Positions 36,246 through 45,487 of a stretch of DNA of 52,084 bases are shown in pieces. Source of the DNA: Candidatus Anaerobiospirillum pullistercoris (GTDB lineage Bacteria; Pseudomonadota; Gammaproteobacteria; Enterobacterales; Succinivibrionaceae). The stretch is from contig DXEV01000222.1 of the NCBI GenBank assembly GCA_019114785.1, positions 1 through 52,084 of the forward strand. Reading direction: 5' to 3'. Every line of letters begins with the position of its first letter. Position 1 is the stretch's first letter. The translations under genes and the position numbers were made by a program. Under the pieces are notes generated by a model. That model did no database searches, was not told the origin of the DNA, and was given only the letters and a program-made list of their open reading frames with translations.

Positions 36246-38534
36246 TTAGGCATGCTTAGCATTTGGATCCAAGCCTTCCATCTGCTTATGAGCCACGATC
36301 TTGCCTAAGCCTTGGGCTGTGGCATAGCTATCGTATAAAGCCCTGATAGAGCTGCTATCCGTCAACTTTAAGGCCTGCTCGCCAAGCTCACGCAACTGCG
36401 TAAAGCTGACGCGACGCAGAATGTACTTAATGCGGGAAATATAAGAGTAATTCATACTCAGTGAGGTATAACCCAGTGACAGCAGCATTAAAGCGCCTAA
36501 TGGATCACCTGCGATCTCACCGCACACGTTAATACGCTTACCCAGAGTCTCGGCCTTACGAGCAAAGTCATTTAAGCAACGCACTACAGCTGGATGGAAG
36601 TTATCGTAGAAGCGGATCACCTTTTGGTTAGCACGATCCACAGCCAACAAGTATTGGATCAGGTCATTACTACCAATAGAGAAGAAGTCTACCTCAGCGG
36701 CTAGCTCATCCATTAAGTAAGCACAGGCAGGAACCTCCACCATGACACCAAAGCGCGGTAAGGTGACTTCCTGACCAGTCTTGACTCGCAGCTCATTGGC
36801 CACCTCAATCATGGCCTTTTTCACCGCAATAACTTCTTCTAGGCGCGACACCATTGGTAACATCAGCTCTAAGTTACCGTACTTCTGATGAGCGCGCAGC
36901 ATGGCACGTAACTGCGTATAGAGGATGTTTGGCATATCGAGAGTGACACGCACACCACGCCAGCCTAAAGCAGGATTAGCTTCCTTGATTGGCAGGTAAG
37001 GCAGGCACTTATCAGAGCCGATATCCAGAGTACGCATGCACACTGGCTTTGGTGCAAACTGAGACAAGAGATGCGAATACCACTCAAACTGCTGCTGCTC
37101 TGTTGGGAAAGCCTGACAAAGCATAAAGGCAATTTCAGTGCGATAGAGACCAATGCAGTCAGTTTCACCGACTAAGTCATCATCCTTTTGGTTGAGACCT
37201 GCATTTAAGCCGATCGTGATATGACGACCATCGATGCACTCTACAGTCTGCGTGCACTCGCGGGCAAAGAGGTCACGCTGCTCACGGTTTTGATTGACCA
37301 ACTGCTTAAATTCATCCACCACGCTCTCTGGTGGGTCAAGGATCACCTCACAGTTGTGACCATCCACAATAATGGTATGACCGTCAATCTCATTTAAATT
37401 GAGGTTAACGCCCAGTACTGAAGGAATACCAAAATCACGGGCCAACACGGTGGAGTGGGCACTAGAGGATTGAGCCGTAGCCACAAAACCAGCAATCTTG
37501 TCTTTTGGCAGCTCTGCTACCATCGAGGCTGGCATGTTCTCCATGACCAGAATTACTGGCTCAGAGACATCAAACTCTTGGTTGCAGGCGTGGATTAAAC
37601 GCGAGATCAGTACCTGACCAAAATCCTTTAGATCGATCACACGGGCATTTTGGCCTTGCTCTTTGGCCTGATCCAAACGCTTTTCGATCACCAGTTTCAC
37701 AGCTGAAGTGGCTAAATACTTACCATCTTCGATGGTCTGTGCCACCTCATCTTGGAATGAAGTGTCGTCAAGTAAGCTACCGTAGCTCGAAATATAACCA
37801 AAGACGGCATTGCCCTTATCACCCTCTTGCATCTTGAGGGTGGCGCGATCCATTTCAATTTGCAGCTGGAACAACACTTGGTTAAAGAGCTCAACCTGCA
37901 TTTCAGGATCATCACTGTGCTGAATCTTGACGTCTTCTAAAGAGACATCAGGCTGCCACACTAAAGCTGGAGCAATAGCGATATCACCGGTAGAAGCAGC
38001 ACCCTTTAAGCGTTGCAGCACATCATCTTCAACGCTATTTTCTTCTTTGGAGCGAGCAATCAGAGAACCGATCTGGGCAGCCAAGGTAACAAGGAAAGAC
38101 TCCTCTTGGTCACCGAACATCTGCTTAACTTTAGCTTGGATCACCAAGACACCAAGCAAAGTGCCTTGATTTAAGATTGGCACGCCTAAGAACGAGAGGT
38201 ACTCATCCTCACCCACCTCTGGCAGGTACTTAAAGTTTGGATGAGACGGAGCATCAGCGAGGTTAAGCAGCTCACGACTGGAGCCAACCACGCCTACAAG
38301 GCCCTCGTTATAGCGCAAAGTGGCTTTACCTACAGCTTGCTGCGAGAGGCCGTCGGTAGCCACTAAACGATAGCGCTTACTGAAATCGTCATACAGATAG
38401 AGCGAACAGCAATCGGCTTCAGTGGTGCGGCGGATATGCTGTACCAGCAGGGACATAGCTTTACTCAAGTCATGCTCACTAGCCACTTCCTGCGTGATCT
38501 GACTTAAAGCCTGTAAAAAGAATTTACCGTCCAT
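36246..38534 (-). CDS. ptsP: PTS-Ntr enzyme I (GAF-EI protein PtsP)
   Basis: EI-Ntr starts the nitrogen/regulatory PTS phosphorelay to NPr and EIIA-Ntr. Residues about 1-165 are a GAF domain (AMSLLVQHIRRTTEADCCSLYLYD, LVGVVGSSRELLNLADAPSHP), the mark of PtsP. Then comes the EI module with phospho-His360 in SSSAHSTVLARDFGIPSV, LYRTEIAFM, RTLDIGSDK, PACAYLMDELAAEVDFFSIGSNDL and Cys in NVCGEIAGD. The ATG at 38534 follows GGAGG and gives MDGKFFLQAL (762 residues), close to the E. coli length. rppH/nudH, the usual upstream neighbour in enterobacteria, is not present here. Confidence 0.95.
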   Translation of the reverse strand: MDGKFFLQALSQITQEVASEHDLSKAMSLLVQHIRRTTEADCCSLYLYDDFSKRYRLVATDGLSQQAVGKATLRYNEGLVGVVGSSRELLNLADAPSHPNFKYLPEVGEDEYLSFLGVPILNQGTLLGVLVIQAKVKQMFGDQEESFLVTLAAQIGSLIARSKEENSVEDDVLQRLKGAASTGDIAIAPALVWQPDVSLEDVKIQHSDDPEMQVELFNQVLFQLQIEMDRATLKMQEGDKGNAVFGYISSYGSLLDDTSFQDEVAQTIEDGKYLATSAVKLVIEKRLDQAKEQGQNARVIDLKDFGQVLISRLIHACNQEFDVSEPVILVMENMPASMVAELPKDKIAGFVATAQSSSAHSTVLARDFGIPSVLGVNLNLNEIDGHTIIVDGHNCEVILDPPESVVDEFKQLVNQNREQRDLFARECTQTVECIDGRHITIGLNAGLNQKDDDLVGETDCIGLYRTEIAFMLCQAFPTEQQQFEWYSHLLSQFAPKPVCMRTLDIGSDKCLPYLPIKEANPALGWRGVRVTLDMPNILYTQLRAMLRAHQKYGNLELMLPMVSRLEEVIAVKKAMIEVANELRVKTGQEVTLPRFGVMVEVPACAYLMDELAAEVDFFSIGSNDLIQYLLAVDRANQKVIRFYDNFHPAVVRCLNDFARKAETLGKRINVCGEIAGDPLGALMLLSLGYTSLSMNYSYISRIKYILRRVSFTQLRELGEQALKLTDSSSIRALYDSYATAQGLGKIVAHKQMEGLDPNAKHA

Positions 38535-38863
38535 CCAAGCCTCCGATAAGGTTGACCGACTGCTCAAACATAAAAACAAATTAACCGACTTGTTAGCTTA
38601 GCGCGCATTCGCAGATCTGTCCATGCGAAGCGCCTGAGGCTGTGACTACTCTCACTATTAACACCAAGAAAGAAGCAAGCCCATCTTCACAAGAAATACG
38701 CACTTAAGTGCGGAAGTGCGGATTTTGTGCCAAATCCATAGATATGCCCATCTCACCCCCCTTAGTTTGCTGGCACCAGTGCATTGAATAGGCGTCAGCC
38801 CAAACAAACCATTACAATAAAATAAAACGCAACCAACAACTCAAGAACTCAAGAGAAGCCCGC

Positions 38864-39907
38864 ATGCAATCAGATAACAATGACCATAACGGTCTCAGAG
38901 CTACACCACCAACAACGCCCCAAGCACCTACAGAGCAAGGCCAAACACTTACCGCCCTCGACTCCATAGCCACCATAGCACCCGAGAGCGCAGAACAAAC
39001 TCTGTATTCTGCTAGTTGGACGCAACCTCAGCACAGCCTACAAAGACAACAATCTATCCTCCATGCCCAAGATCTGGCATGGTTTGAGGGTGCATCTGGA
39101 GCTACCCCTTTTTACAAAAAAGAGCTACCTAGTCCCTTAAGCTGGCCAGAGCCACAAACTAGAGCAGAGCTGGAGCAAAGGCTACAAAACATTGTGGGTC
39201 GCTCTGTAGCTGAGCTCTCGCAATTAGCCTTACTGCAAACCCCACGTAATATCAGTAGTGCTAAAGGCTATGTAGGTCAGCTAGTAGAGCTCTTTTTAGG
39301 AGCCCATGCCCATAACCAATCAGGCCCAGACTTTACCCAGCTTGCTCTTGAGCTGAAAACCATGCCTGTAGGCTTTGATCTCATGCCTCAGGAAAGCACT
39401 TTTATCTGCAGTGCCGACCTCTCGCCACAGCGTCTTATTCCTTTTACCAACTCAGCCCTCTATCACAAGCTGAGACAAGTGCTCTTTGTGCTGATCCTTG
39501 CACCTAAGAACCTCAGTCTCGCGTTAGGCGAGCGCCGGATCTTGGGGTACTTCTTTTTTGAGCTAAAAGACGAGCACCTACGCACTGTCGAAACCGACTA
39601 CAACGAATTTCAAGAGCTGCTGTTAGGCGGTCATGCTCAAGAGATCAATGGCACTATGGGTACCATCGTGCAGCTGCGTCCAAAGGCCACCAGTGCCGAC
39701 GAGGTGGTGAAGGTTGTAGATAGCGAGGGTAACTTTAACTACACCAAACCAAGAGGTTACTATCTGCGCGCCAGCTTTACCCGCGAACTGCTCAACACCT
39801 TTATCCAAGAGCAAGGGCTTACTGAGATCCTGCCTAAGCTGCAGAACTTTAGGCAAAAGCTCAATCTGGAGACAGCCCCCGCAAGCGATGATGAAGAGGT
39901 GTTCTAA
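38864..39907 (+). CDS. mutH: DNA mismatch repair endonuclease MutH
   Basis: MutH nicks the unmethylated strand at hemimethylated GATC after MutS/MutL recognition. The catalytic D-x6-E-x-K triad is D156, E163, K165 (DFTQLALELKT). Further family marks are KGYVGQLVELFLGA, ALYHKLRQVLFV, ERRILGYFFFE, LRPKATSADE and RGYYLRASFT. The MutH core starts near residue 95; the first 90 residues are a Gln/Thr/Pro-rich extension absent from the 229-residue E. coli enzyme. No internal start would remove it cleanly. Presence implies Dam-directed repair in this organism. Confidence 0.93.
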   Translation: MQSDNNDHNGLRATPPTTPQAPTEQGQTLTALDSIATIAPESAEQTLYSASWTQPQHSLQRQQSILHAQDLAWFEGASGATPFYKKELPSPLSWPEPQTRAELEQRLQNIVGRSVAELSQLALLQTPRNISSAKGYVGQLVELFLGAHAHNQSGPDFTQLALELKTMPVGFDLMPQESTFICSADLSPQRLIPFTNSALYHKLRQVLFVLILAPKNLSLALGERRILGYFFFELKDEHLRTVETDYNEFQELLLGGHAQEINGTMGTIVQLRPKATSADEVVKVVDSEGNFNYTKPRGYYLRASFTRELLNTFIQEQGLTEILPKLQNFRQKLNLETAPASDDEEVF

Positions 39908-40231
39908 CAGTCGCAGTCTTCCAGCCAGAGCGCCTTTTTGTACCAGAGCGCCTTTCTGTGAAGTCTAATCCTCAAGAGCCTGCACACCCCCAGAGGCTTC
40001 TGCAAGCAAGAAGCCTCACCCTCAAAAGCCGTCACGCTCACCCAAGCCGTAACAAGGTGCCCCCCATAACACGATCCCCTCTATCTATCTTCCCTATCTT
40101 CTCTCCCGCCTCCCGCAAGGAAGAAAAAGCGATATTTGTCGGATTTTTTACCCCAATAAAGCCTCAACTTTAACGAGCAAAGGCCCTTAGAATCAGGCCT
40201 GTCCACCATGAACTTAGTTTTTAGGTGCTAT

Positions 40232-40275
40232 TTGTAGCGAAAAGGCCTATTTTCTGCCTTTAACAATCGCTACAA
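40232..40275 (+). promoter_or_regulatory. Two-part inverted repeat overlapping a promoter
   Basis: TTGTAGCGA (40232-40240) pairs with TCGCTACAA (40267-40275), and inside it AAAGGC pairs with GCCTTT. The right arm lies within the -35 to -10 interval of the adjacent promoter, so it could be an operator. Confidence 0.5.
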
Positions 40276-40287
40276 GTCGATTATAAT
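40260..40287 (+). promoter_or_regulatory. Probable sigma-70 promoter
   Basis: TTAACA (40260-40265), 16-base spacer, TATAAT (40282-40287). Transcription would begin near 40294, some 550 bases before the next start codon. Confidence 0.6.
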
Positions 40288-40846
40288 GCAGGTTAGGAAT
40301 AATCTATTTACCCATATTGTTATTATATCGGTAAATAAAGTGTGTGATACGGTTTCGATTTTGGACATTTGCTTTCAGAGGCTAAAATAACCGTAAAACA
40401 CCCTCCTTACACCCTACCCTGTATTGCTCTTACAAGGCACAGGTAAGGGGGCTAGGAGACACACAACCTGCAATACCAACAGCTTGCTGCACGAGCTTTA
40501 GCCTAATACCCACTGGCCCTCGGGGCCTAAGGGGCAATGGACGGTCTCCACAGGGACGCCAATAAGGCTACCTCAGAGGCACTAACGTCCTGACGCTCTC
40601 AACGGTATCAAGGCTTTTAGGCTAAGCTGCATGGTTTTACTCACCATCCCCTGCTAGAGCTCACTAGAGGGATAGTAGTGCCCCACCTTCGCACTTATAT
40701 AGGACAAAGGACATCAACCTACTGCCCTCTCGTGCCACGGCTGAGGCCCACAACCAAAACGTCAACACGCTGCTTACTCTTTGCTCTTTGCCAAAAAGTG
40801 ACACTGTGCCACCAAAAGGCAAAAGGCAGTAAGCAAAGGACATATC

Positions 40847-41194
40847 ATGAGCGTATCTAAGTCTATTACCAAGGATGGCAAGAAAGTCACCGTCACTTTC
40901 TACATCAAAAAAGAAGCTGCTCAAGGGGCCAAGAAGATCTTCTTAATCTGCGAGCACAATGGCTGGGAACCAGTGGCCTTAAAGCCACAGAAGAACGGCA
41001 CCTTCCGTGGTTCGATCTCGGTACCAACAGACATTCAGCCTAGCTACCAGTACCGTTTCAAGTACATCATGGAGAACGACGAGGTCAAGTTCGACAACGA
41101 TTGGGACGCTGAGAGCTATTGCCAGAACCCATTTGCTGGTGACAACTCTGTGTTCACCGTGGCTCCAAAGGTCAAGGCTGCCGCTGCTAAGTAG
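40847..41194 (+). CDS. Stand-alone CBM48/isoamylase N-terminal-like glycogen-binding protein
   Basis: A 115-residue protein made almost entirely of an immunoglobulin-like early-set domain: VTVTFYIKKEAAQGAKKIFLICEHNGWEPVALKPQKNGTFRGSISVP and YQYRFKYIMENDEVKFDNDWDAESYCQNPFAGDNSVFTV. This pattern (NGW, strand with YxYRF, then DNDWDAE) is seen in CBM48 domains that bind glycogen or starch and in short isoamylase early-set proteins. There is no catalytic domain, signal peptide or membrane segment, and the tail is KVKAAAAK. It could target or regulate glycogen enzymes such as GlgA/GlgC in this genome (inference). Confidence 0.82.
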   Translation: MSVSKSITKDGKKVTVTFYIKKEAAQGAKKIFLICEHNGWEPVALKPQKNGTFRGSISVPTDIQPSYQYRFKYIMENDEVKFDNDWDAESYCQNPFAGDNSVFTVAPKVKAAAAK

Positions 41195-41206
41195 TGCAAG
41201 GAAAAG

Positions 41207-41262
41207 CGATCAGGTCACTCTCCACAGACAGAAGAGCACAGCAATAACGCTCGACCTGATCG
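41207..41262 (+). terminator. Long-loop hairpin after CBM48 gene
   Basis: CGATCAGGTC (41207-41216) pairs perfectly with GACCTGATCG (41253-41262), starting just past the stop codon. The loop is 36 bases and only a weak T-rich stretch follows, so its terminator activity is uncertain. Confidence 0.4.
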
Positions 41263-41387
41263 TATTGTCCTTGGCATGCACCTCACCTTTAACTTTGAAA
41301 GTCCCCTAGCAACCGCTTTTTTATGGCGTTTGTGGAGCAACTTGAGGCTCCTTTGTGCAGAAAATGTTAAAAAGCCGTAAAAAAGTG

Positions 41388-41416
41388 TTGACGGGGGTAA
41401 ACGTTTTCCCTATAAT
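41388..41416 (+). promoter_or_regulatory. Promoter of tRNA-fMet
   Basis: TTGACG (41388-41393), 17-base spacer, TATAAT (41411-41416), with initiation expected about seven bases before the tRNA. Confidence 0.88.
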
Positions 41417-41429
41417 GCACTCATTCAAT

Positions 41430-41506
<77 letters not shown>

Positions 41507-41515
41507 AGACAGATT

Positions 41516-41537
41516 AGCAGCGTAAGCTGCTTTTTTT
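41516..41537 (+). terminator. tRNA-fMet terminator
   Basis: AGCAGC (41516-41521), GTAA loop, GCTGCT (41526-41531), then a run of T. A related hairpin recurs at 41616 and at 44033. Confidence 0.85.
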
Positions 41538-41602
41538 GTTTTTGGGCTCTGCAAAACATTTCGGAGCGGAGCTGACATATACGCTCCACATCCCACCAAT
41601 AG

Positions 41603-41654
41603 CGCGCATCGCGCCAGCAGCCTTGAGCTGCTTTTTTCGTCTCTGGGCCTTGCT
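41603..41654 (+). repeat. Direct repeat copy L (tRNA-fMet-terminator type)
   Basis: About 52 bases, beginning CGCGCATC, matching 44020-44072 with only a few differences. The 28-base core 41624-41651 is identical to 44042-44069. Contains the hairpin AGCAGC/GCTGCT (41616-41632) and a T-run. The two copies flank the DUF262 gene. Confidence 0.85.
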
Positions 41655-41703
41655 ACCAACAGCGCCCGCCCCTCTCAAACATTACCCGAGGCTCTCTGCT
41701 TAC

Positions 41704-41726
41704 AAAAAACCCTGCACACGGCAGGG
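41704..41726 (-). terminator. Terminator of the DUF262 gene
   Basis: On the minus strand GCCCTGC-like stem (CCCTGC 41710-41715 / GCAGGG 41721-41726) followed by six T (41709-41704), about 90 bases past the stop. Confidence 0.75.
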
Positions 41727-41817
41727 CTTTTGAGCAACTCAGTGCTATTTGAATTAACGCTTTTGTCGCAAGTGAATACGGCAAAGCTTAATCCTGCTTG
41801 ATCAGGCCAGCCTGACC

Positions 41818-43734
41818 TTAAGGCTTTGGCAGCGGCCAGATCTTTAAGGCCTTCTTCACTAAGTCATCAGTGCGCTTCTGCATGGCTTTTTCGTCCCAGC
41901 GCTTGAACTTGCACAGATCACGATTAAGCTTCAGTCCGCTCTCATTGAATCCATTTGTCATATTGCACTTATCTGCAAAGGAGCTATTGCTATATTTGCT
42001 GTTATAAGCAGTCAGCGTCAAGTTACCTAAGCGATCCAACCATGTCTTATGGACAGACATGGCATTAGATCCAAGTGCACTCTCCCATTCAGGAGACAGC
42101 TTTCGAGGCATGATATGCTCAATACTCAACTGACCGCGCTCCACCATGTCTAAGATAGACAATGATTCGCGATTATCGCACTCCAGACGATCAAAAATGT
42201 AATAGATCGTGTTCTTTGAAGGCCCTGTGAGGGAGAGATTATTCTGACGCAAAGCCGTCTCAAATTCAGCATCGTTTGGCAAGCGGTTAGAATCGCCGGT
42301 ATTTTGCAGCAGCATCTTTCCCATCCTCTGCACCAAACTGCCTTCGTCTTTTGAGGCGTTAATGGAGGATAAATTTTGGAAAAAGCGATTAAAAGCATTG
42401 GTTTTCAGGTGACAAACCCAACGACGCAACACAAAGGTCTCCACAATGTGGCATACCTCCAATAGCTCTTCGCCACTCAACTGCCCATGTTGATGCAGCA
42501 TTAAGCACTGCATGATGAGCGGATTATACATAGTAGATGGCAAAAACTTAATGCGCCTTAGACATTGCTCAATATTTGTTCGTAACTGCTTGCGCTTAAA
42601 ATCACTTAAGCTTGGCTCTAAAGGCTCTGGCACTTCGTAGTGGCAAGTACTCATACTCCAAAAGAGCTTAGAGTATTCCACAAGCTCAGCTAAAAAATCA
42701 CTAGCCCTCTCTGGCTCTAACTTGTAACTTGCTGGCTCCAACTTGTCACTATCCGACTTGTCACTATCCGAAATTAAGAACAGCTTAAAGGACTGATAGA
42801 GCTCTTGTGTGCTTGGTGAGCGGCCCAGCTTGATCGACAGATAATCTTTCAAGAACCTATCTAAATCGGCCCCACAATTGGCATCGATCTTTTGCCAATA
42901 ATCATGGTAATACTGGGACTGCTGGGTTTCATCGAATTGCATCAGCATGTAATTACGGATCTTGTCACCCTCTGACAGCTTTAGGCCAGTAGAATTTAGC
43001 GACTCAAAGATCAGCTGAGCATCATCATTTCTTTCCAGCTCAATACTGATAAAAGAGAGGTTACTTGCGATATCCACGAGATCTTCAAAATGCAGTATTT
43101 TCTCATGCAGCACTTTATTGTAGAAAAAATTAAAGTTCTTGGTCAGCAGCGAATCTGCCTCAAACTCTTTAGGATTACCAGCAAAGAGCTTATCTAAAGC
43201 AGGTTGATCGCTGTCGATCAAGTGAAAACGGATCTGTTCACTTCGACTTTTAGCCCGATGCTTATTACTCAAAAAGCGATCGAAGATCTCTTCAGCAGAC
43301 TCTTGCAACTGATCTTGATTCTGTCCCATAGCCGTAGGCTCTGCCTCTTCAGATTCTGAATCTGCTACCTCGATGATTCCCTGCTCTATAAGATCCTCAT
43401 CATAGGTGCCAGTTCTCAGTTGTTGCTCTAGATCCAAAGCCACCTGTCGCATTGCTAAGAACAACAGATAGAGAGTGGTTAAGCGCTGCTGGCCGTCAAT
43501 GATGGTGTATACATTGACCTTGGGGCTACTCTTGCTCGAAACCTGATAGACAATGCTTCCAATGAAGTGGCTTCCTCGATTCTCTTGGAACGTACTCACC
43601 ATATCGTCGTAGAGCCGCTCACATTGAGCCTTCGTCCACGAGTAAGGTCGCTGATAAACGGGAATCTGGAAATAAAACTTAGCATTGCCTTCACCGGCCA
43701 TGAAGTTGCTAATCTTCTTGCTTTCGCCTCTCAC
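41818..43734 (-). CDS. DUF262/DUF1524 protein, GmrSD-like putative anti-phage endonuclease
   Basis: A 638-residue protein. The N-terminal DUF262 (ParB/Srx-like) domain has the motifs IPVYQRPYSW (24-33), HFIGSIVYQ and DGQQRLTTL (from residue 80); the last is its nucleotide-linked catalytic motif. The C-terminal DUF1524 HNH-type nuclease has H540 in SIEHIMPRKLSPEW, then LDRLGNLTLTAYNSKYSN. This order is that of fused GmrSD proteins, type IV enzymes that cut DNA with modified bases. The start is GTG at 43734 with AAGGAGG five bases upstream. An isolated gene with its own terminator, lying between direct repeats, so probably acquired. Defence function is inferred from family. Confidence 0.85.
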   Translation of the reverse strand: MRGESKKISNFMAGEGNAKFYFQIPVYQRPYSWTKAQCERLYDDMVSTFQENRGSHFIGSIVYQVSSKSSPKVNVYTIIDGQQRLTTLYLLFLAMRQVALDLEQQLRTGTYDEDLIEQGIIEVADSESEEAEPTAMGQNQDQLQESAEEIFDRFLSNKHRAKSRSEQIRFHLIDSDQPALDKLFAGNPKEFEADSLLTKNFNFFYNKVLHEKILHFEDLVDIASNLSFISIELERNDDAQLIFESLNSTGLKLSEGDKIRNYMLMQFDETQQSQYYHDYWQKIDANCGADLDRFLKDYLSIKLGRSPSTQELYQSFKLFLISDSDKSDSDKLEPASYKLEPERASDFLAELVEYSKLFWSMSTCHYEVPEPLEPSLSDFKRKQLRTNIEQCLRRIKFLPSTMYNPLIMQCLMLHQHGQLSGEELLEVCHIVETFVLRRWVCHLKTNAFNRFFQNLSSINASKDEGSLVQRMGKMLLQNTGDSNRLPNDAEFETALRQNNLSLTGPSKNTIYYIFDRLECDNRESLSILDMVERGQLSIEHIMPRKLSPEWESALGSNAMSVHKTWLDRLGNLTLTAYNSKYSNSSFADKCNMTNGFNESGLKLNRDLCKFKRWDEKAMQKRTDDLVKKALKIWPLPKP

Positions 43735-44548
43735 AAAGCCTCCTTACGCCCAAAGAATCTCAAGAACGAATATCTCTTTGGCGCGTCGTGACAACTAAAA
43801 GTATCTATAACACTGAGGTCATCTTACACCATCTTTTGGCTTGTTTATCAGCTTCATCAGGCATATATGCCTTGCACTAACCAACAAAAGCTCCGTTTTC
43901 CGCAAATCTATCTGGCTTGTCGAGTGCTCGCTTTTTTATCCGCCTCTCACCTTCTCTTCACCAAAGCTTGTGTGCCATTCAGTCTTGCTGATATACCTTG
44001 CACCTCCGTAGACATATACCGCGCATCACGCAAGCAGCCTATGAGCTGCTTTTTTCGTCTCTGGGCCTTACTCAAAGCTTCACCTTAACAGCCCAAAATC
44101 ACCAGCTCGCCTCCACTACCCACCCAAACATATAGCCCACTCTACATGCTGTTTGCGGGTTTGACAGCCACCTATCGCTTGTAGGTCTGATCGTGGCGTT
44201 TCTCACACTTTTAGCCCTTCAGTCTTTACAGCGCTTTTTATTTTTCGTATTGTCAGGCCGATTCTCTCATTTGGGTCTACACCCCTTATCTTGACTTGGT
44301 TAGTCGCTTTTGGGGACGTAGAGACCGTGATACTCCTTTATGTTGTCTTGCACCAGCCAATGCCTTGGTCGTTTTTCTGTATTGAGGTTTTGTTGCTTGC
44401 CTGCTTGCCAACGGAGCACGGTCAGCGGAGTTGCTTCTGGCAACATGCTTTCCCTCGAGAATCCACCACTTGTGCTTGTTGTCAGAGCGCTCCTTAGTCA
44501 ACCTAAATGTGAATGTGGTTCTTTTCCTCATGATCTCGGGTGACAGCT
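43735..44548. other. Spacer between DUF262 gene and rbsK-like gene
   Basis: About 810 bases with no supportable gene. It contains the right-hand repeat copy R (44020-44072). Short open frames at 44286-44531 on both strands show no family features. They could be eroded coding remnants but this is not demonstrable. Confidence 0.45.
44020..44072 (+). repeat. Direct repeat copy R (orphan tRNA-fMet-type terminator)
   Basis: Matches 41603-41654 closely. Hairpin AGCAGC (44033-44038) / GCTGCT (44045-44050) and T-run make a terminator on the plus strand, but no plus-strand gene precedes it. That supports duplication of tRNA-flanking DNA rather than a functional local terminator. Confidence 0.85.
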
Positions 44549-45487
44549 ATGGCAAAAATTTTAGTTTACGGCTCCTTGAATATTGATTACGTCTACCAGA
44601 TGCCGCACTTCGTGCAGCCTGGTGAGACCTTGCTCGCCCTCTCTCGCCAAGAGTTCGCTGGCGGTAAGGGCCTGAATCAAGCAGTAGCTTTAGCTAAAGC
44701 AGGTGGCGACGTGTACTTCCAAGGTGCCGTCGGTAAAGAAGACGGTAAGCTGCTCTTACAGGTGCTTACTGATAACCACATTGACCTTACTTACGTAAAA
44801 GAGCGCGACGCAATGGCCAGTGGCCACACCGTGATTCAGGTGGATCCTAACGGCCAAAACTGCATCCTGCTCTTCGGTGGTGCTAATCACTCTCACACCC
44901 ATGCCGAAATTGATGAGTGCTTAAGCCACTTCAGTGCCGGTGACTATCTGGTGCTGCAAAACGAGACCAACGACGTAGATTACATCATCGCCAAAGCTGC
45001 CGACTCTGGCCTTAAGGTCTGCGTTAATGTCTCGCCACTCAACGATGCGATCTTAAAAATGCCGCTGGATCGCTGCGAGTTCTTAATTGTCAATGAAATT
45101 GAGGGCTCAGCTCTGGTTGATGAGAAGGAAGATGCCGATCCTTACCTCATCTTAAACAAGCTCAAAGCTAAGTTCCCTCAGAGCTCTTTCTTACTGACCC
45201 TAGGCTCCAAAGGCTCACTTCTGTCCTTGGCTCACCAAGACGAAGTCATTGCCTGCAAGGCCTATAAGAGACAAGCGGTCGACACCACAGCCGCTGGTGA
45301 CACTTTCTTAGGTTATTTTGTTGCGCAGATCTCTGCTAATATTGATCCGCGTACTGCATTACAGCGCGCTACTGCCGCTTCGGCTATCGCAGTTACCCGT
45401 AAGGGAGCTGTACCATCAATTCCTGCCATCGACGAAGTGTTATCCTTCGTTAAGGAGCAAGGCAGTACTTTAGTGGATAAGCTCTAG
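44549..45487 (+). CDS. rbsK: Ribokinase-like PfkB-family sugar kinase
   Basis: A 312-residue PfkB/ribokinase-family kinase. N-terminal GSLNIDYVYQMPHFVQPGET and EFAGGKGLNQAVALAKAGGDV bind the sugar. The C-terminal DTTAAGDTFLGYF is the anion-hole/catalytic-Asp motif, with ATP site near TLGSKGSL. The context with rbsD, rbsB and rbsA supports ribose as substrate. The ATG at 44549 follows GGGTGA at good spacing and gives MAKILVYGSLN; the frame also has a GTG at 44540. Compared with E. coli RbsK the length is near normal. Confidence 0.85.
   Translation: MAKILVYGSLNIDYVYQMPHFVQPGETLLALSRQEFAGGKGLNQAVALAKAGGDVYFQGAVGKEDGKLLLQVLTDNHIDLTYVKERDAMASGHTVIQVDPNGQNCILLFGGANHSHTHAEIDECLSHFSAGDYLVLQNETNDVDYIIAKAADSGLKVCVNVSPLNDAILKMPLDRCEFLIVNEIEGSALVDEKEDADPYLILNKLKAKFPQSSFLLTLGSKGSLLSLAHQDEVIACKAYKRQAVDTTAAGDTFLGYFVAQISANIDPRTALQRATAASAIAVTRKGAVPSIPAIDEVLSFVKEQGSTLVDKL

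Larger units (their letters stand above)
39908..40846. other. Long spacer between mutH and CBM48 gene
   Basis: About 940 bases with no convincing coding frame. It holds a long hairpin (40232-40275) and a good promoter (40260-40287), so the downstream gene may have a 550-nt leader, or a separate non-coding RNA may start there. I compared 40290-40680 with tmRNA, 6S, SRP and RNase P RNA marks from memory and found no match. The CBM48 gene ribosome site AAAGGA is at 40836-40841. Confidence 0.5.

Noticed and set aside
40290-40680. Possible tmRNA, 6S, SRP or RNase P RNA after the promoter at 40260
   Set aside because: None of the conserved sequence marks I know for these RNAs (tmRNA tag and tRNA-like ends, SRP tetraloop region, RNase P cores) is present.
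44286-44531. Degenerate transposase or small gene between the repeat and rbsK
   Set aside because: Both strands are open, but no motif, ribosome site or family resemblance could be shown.
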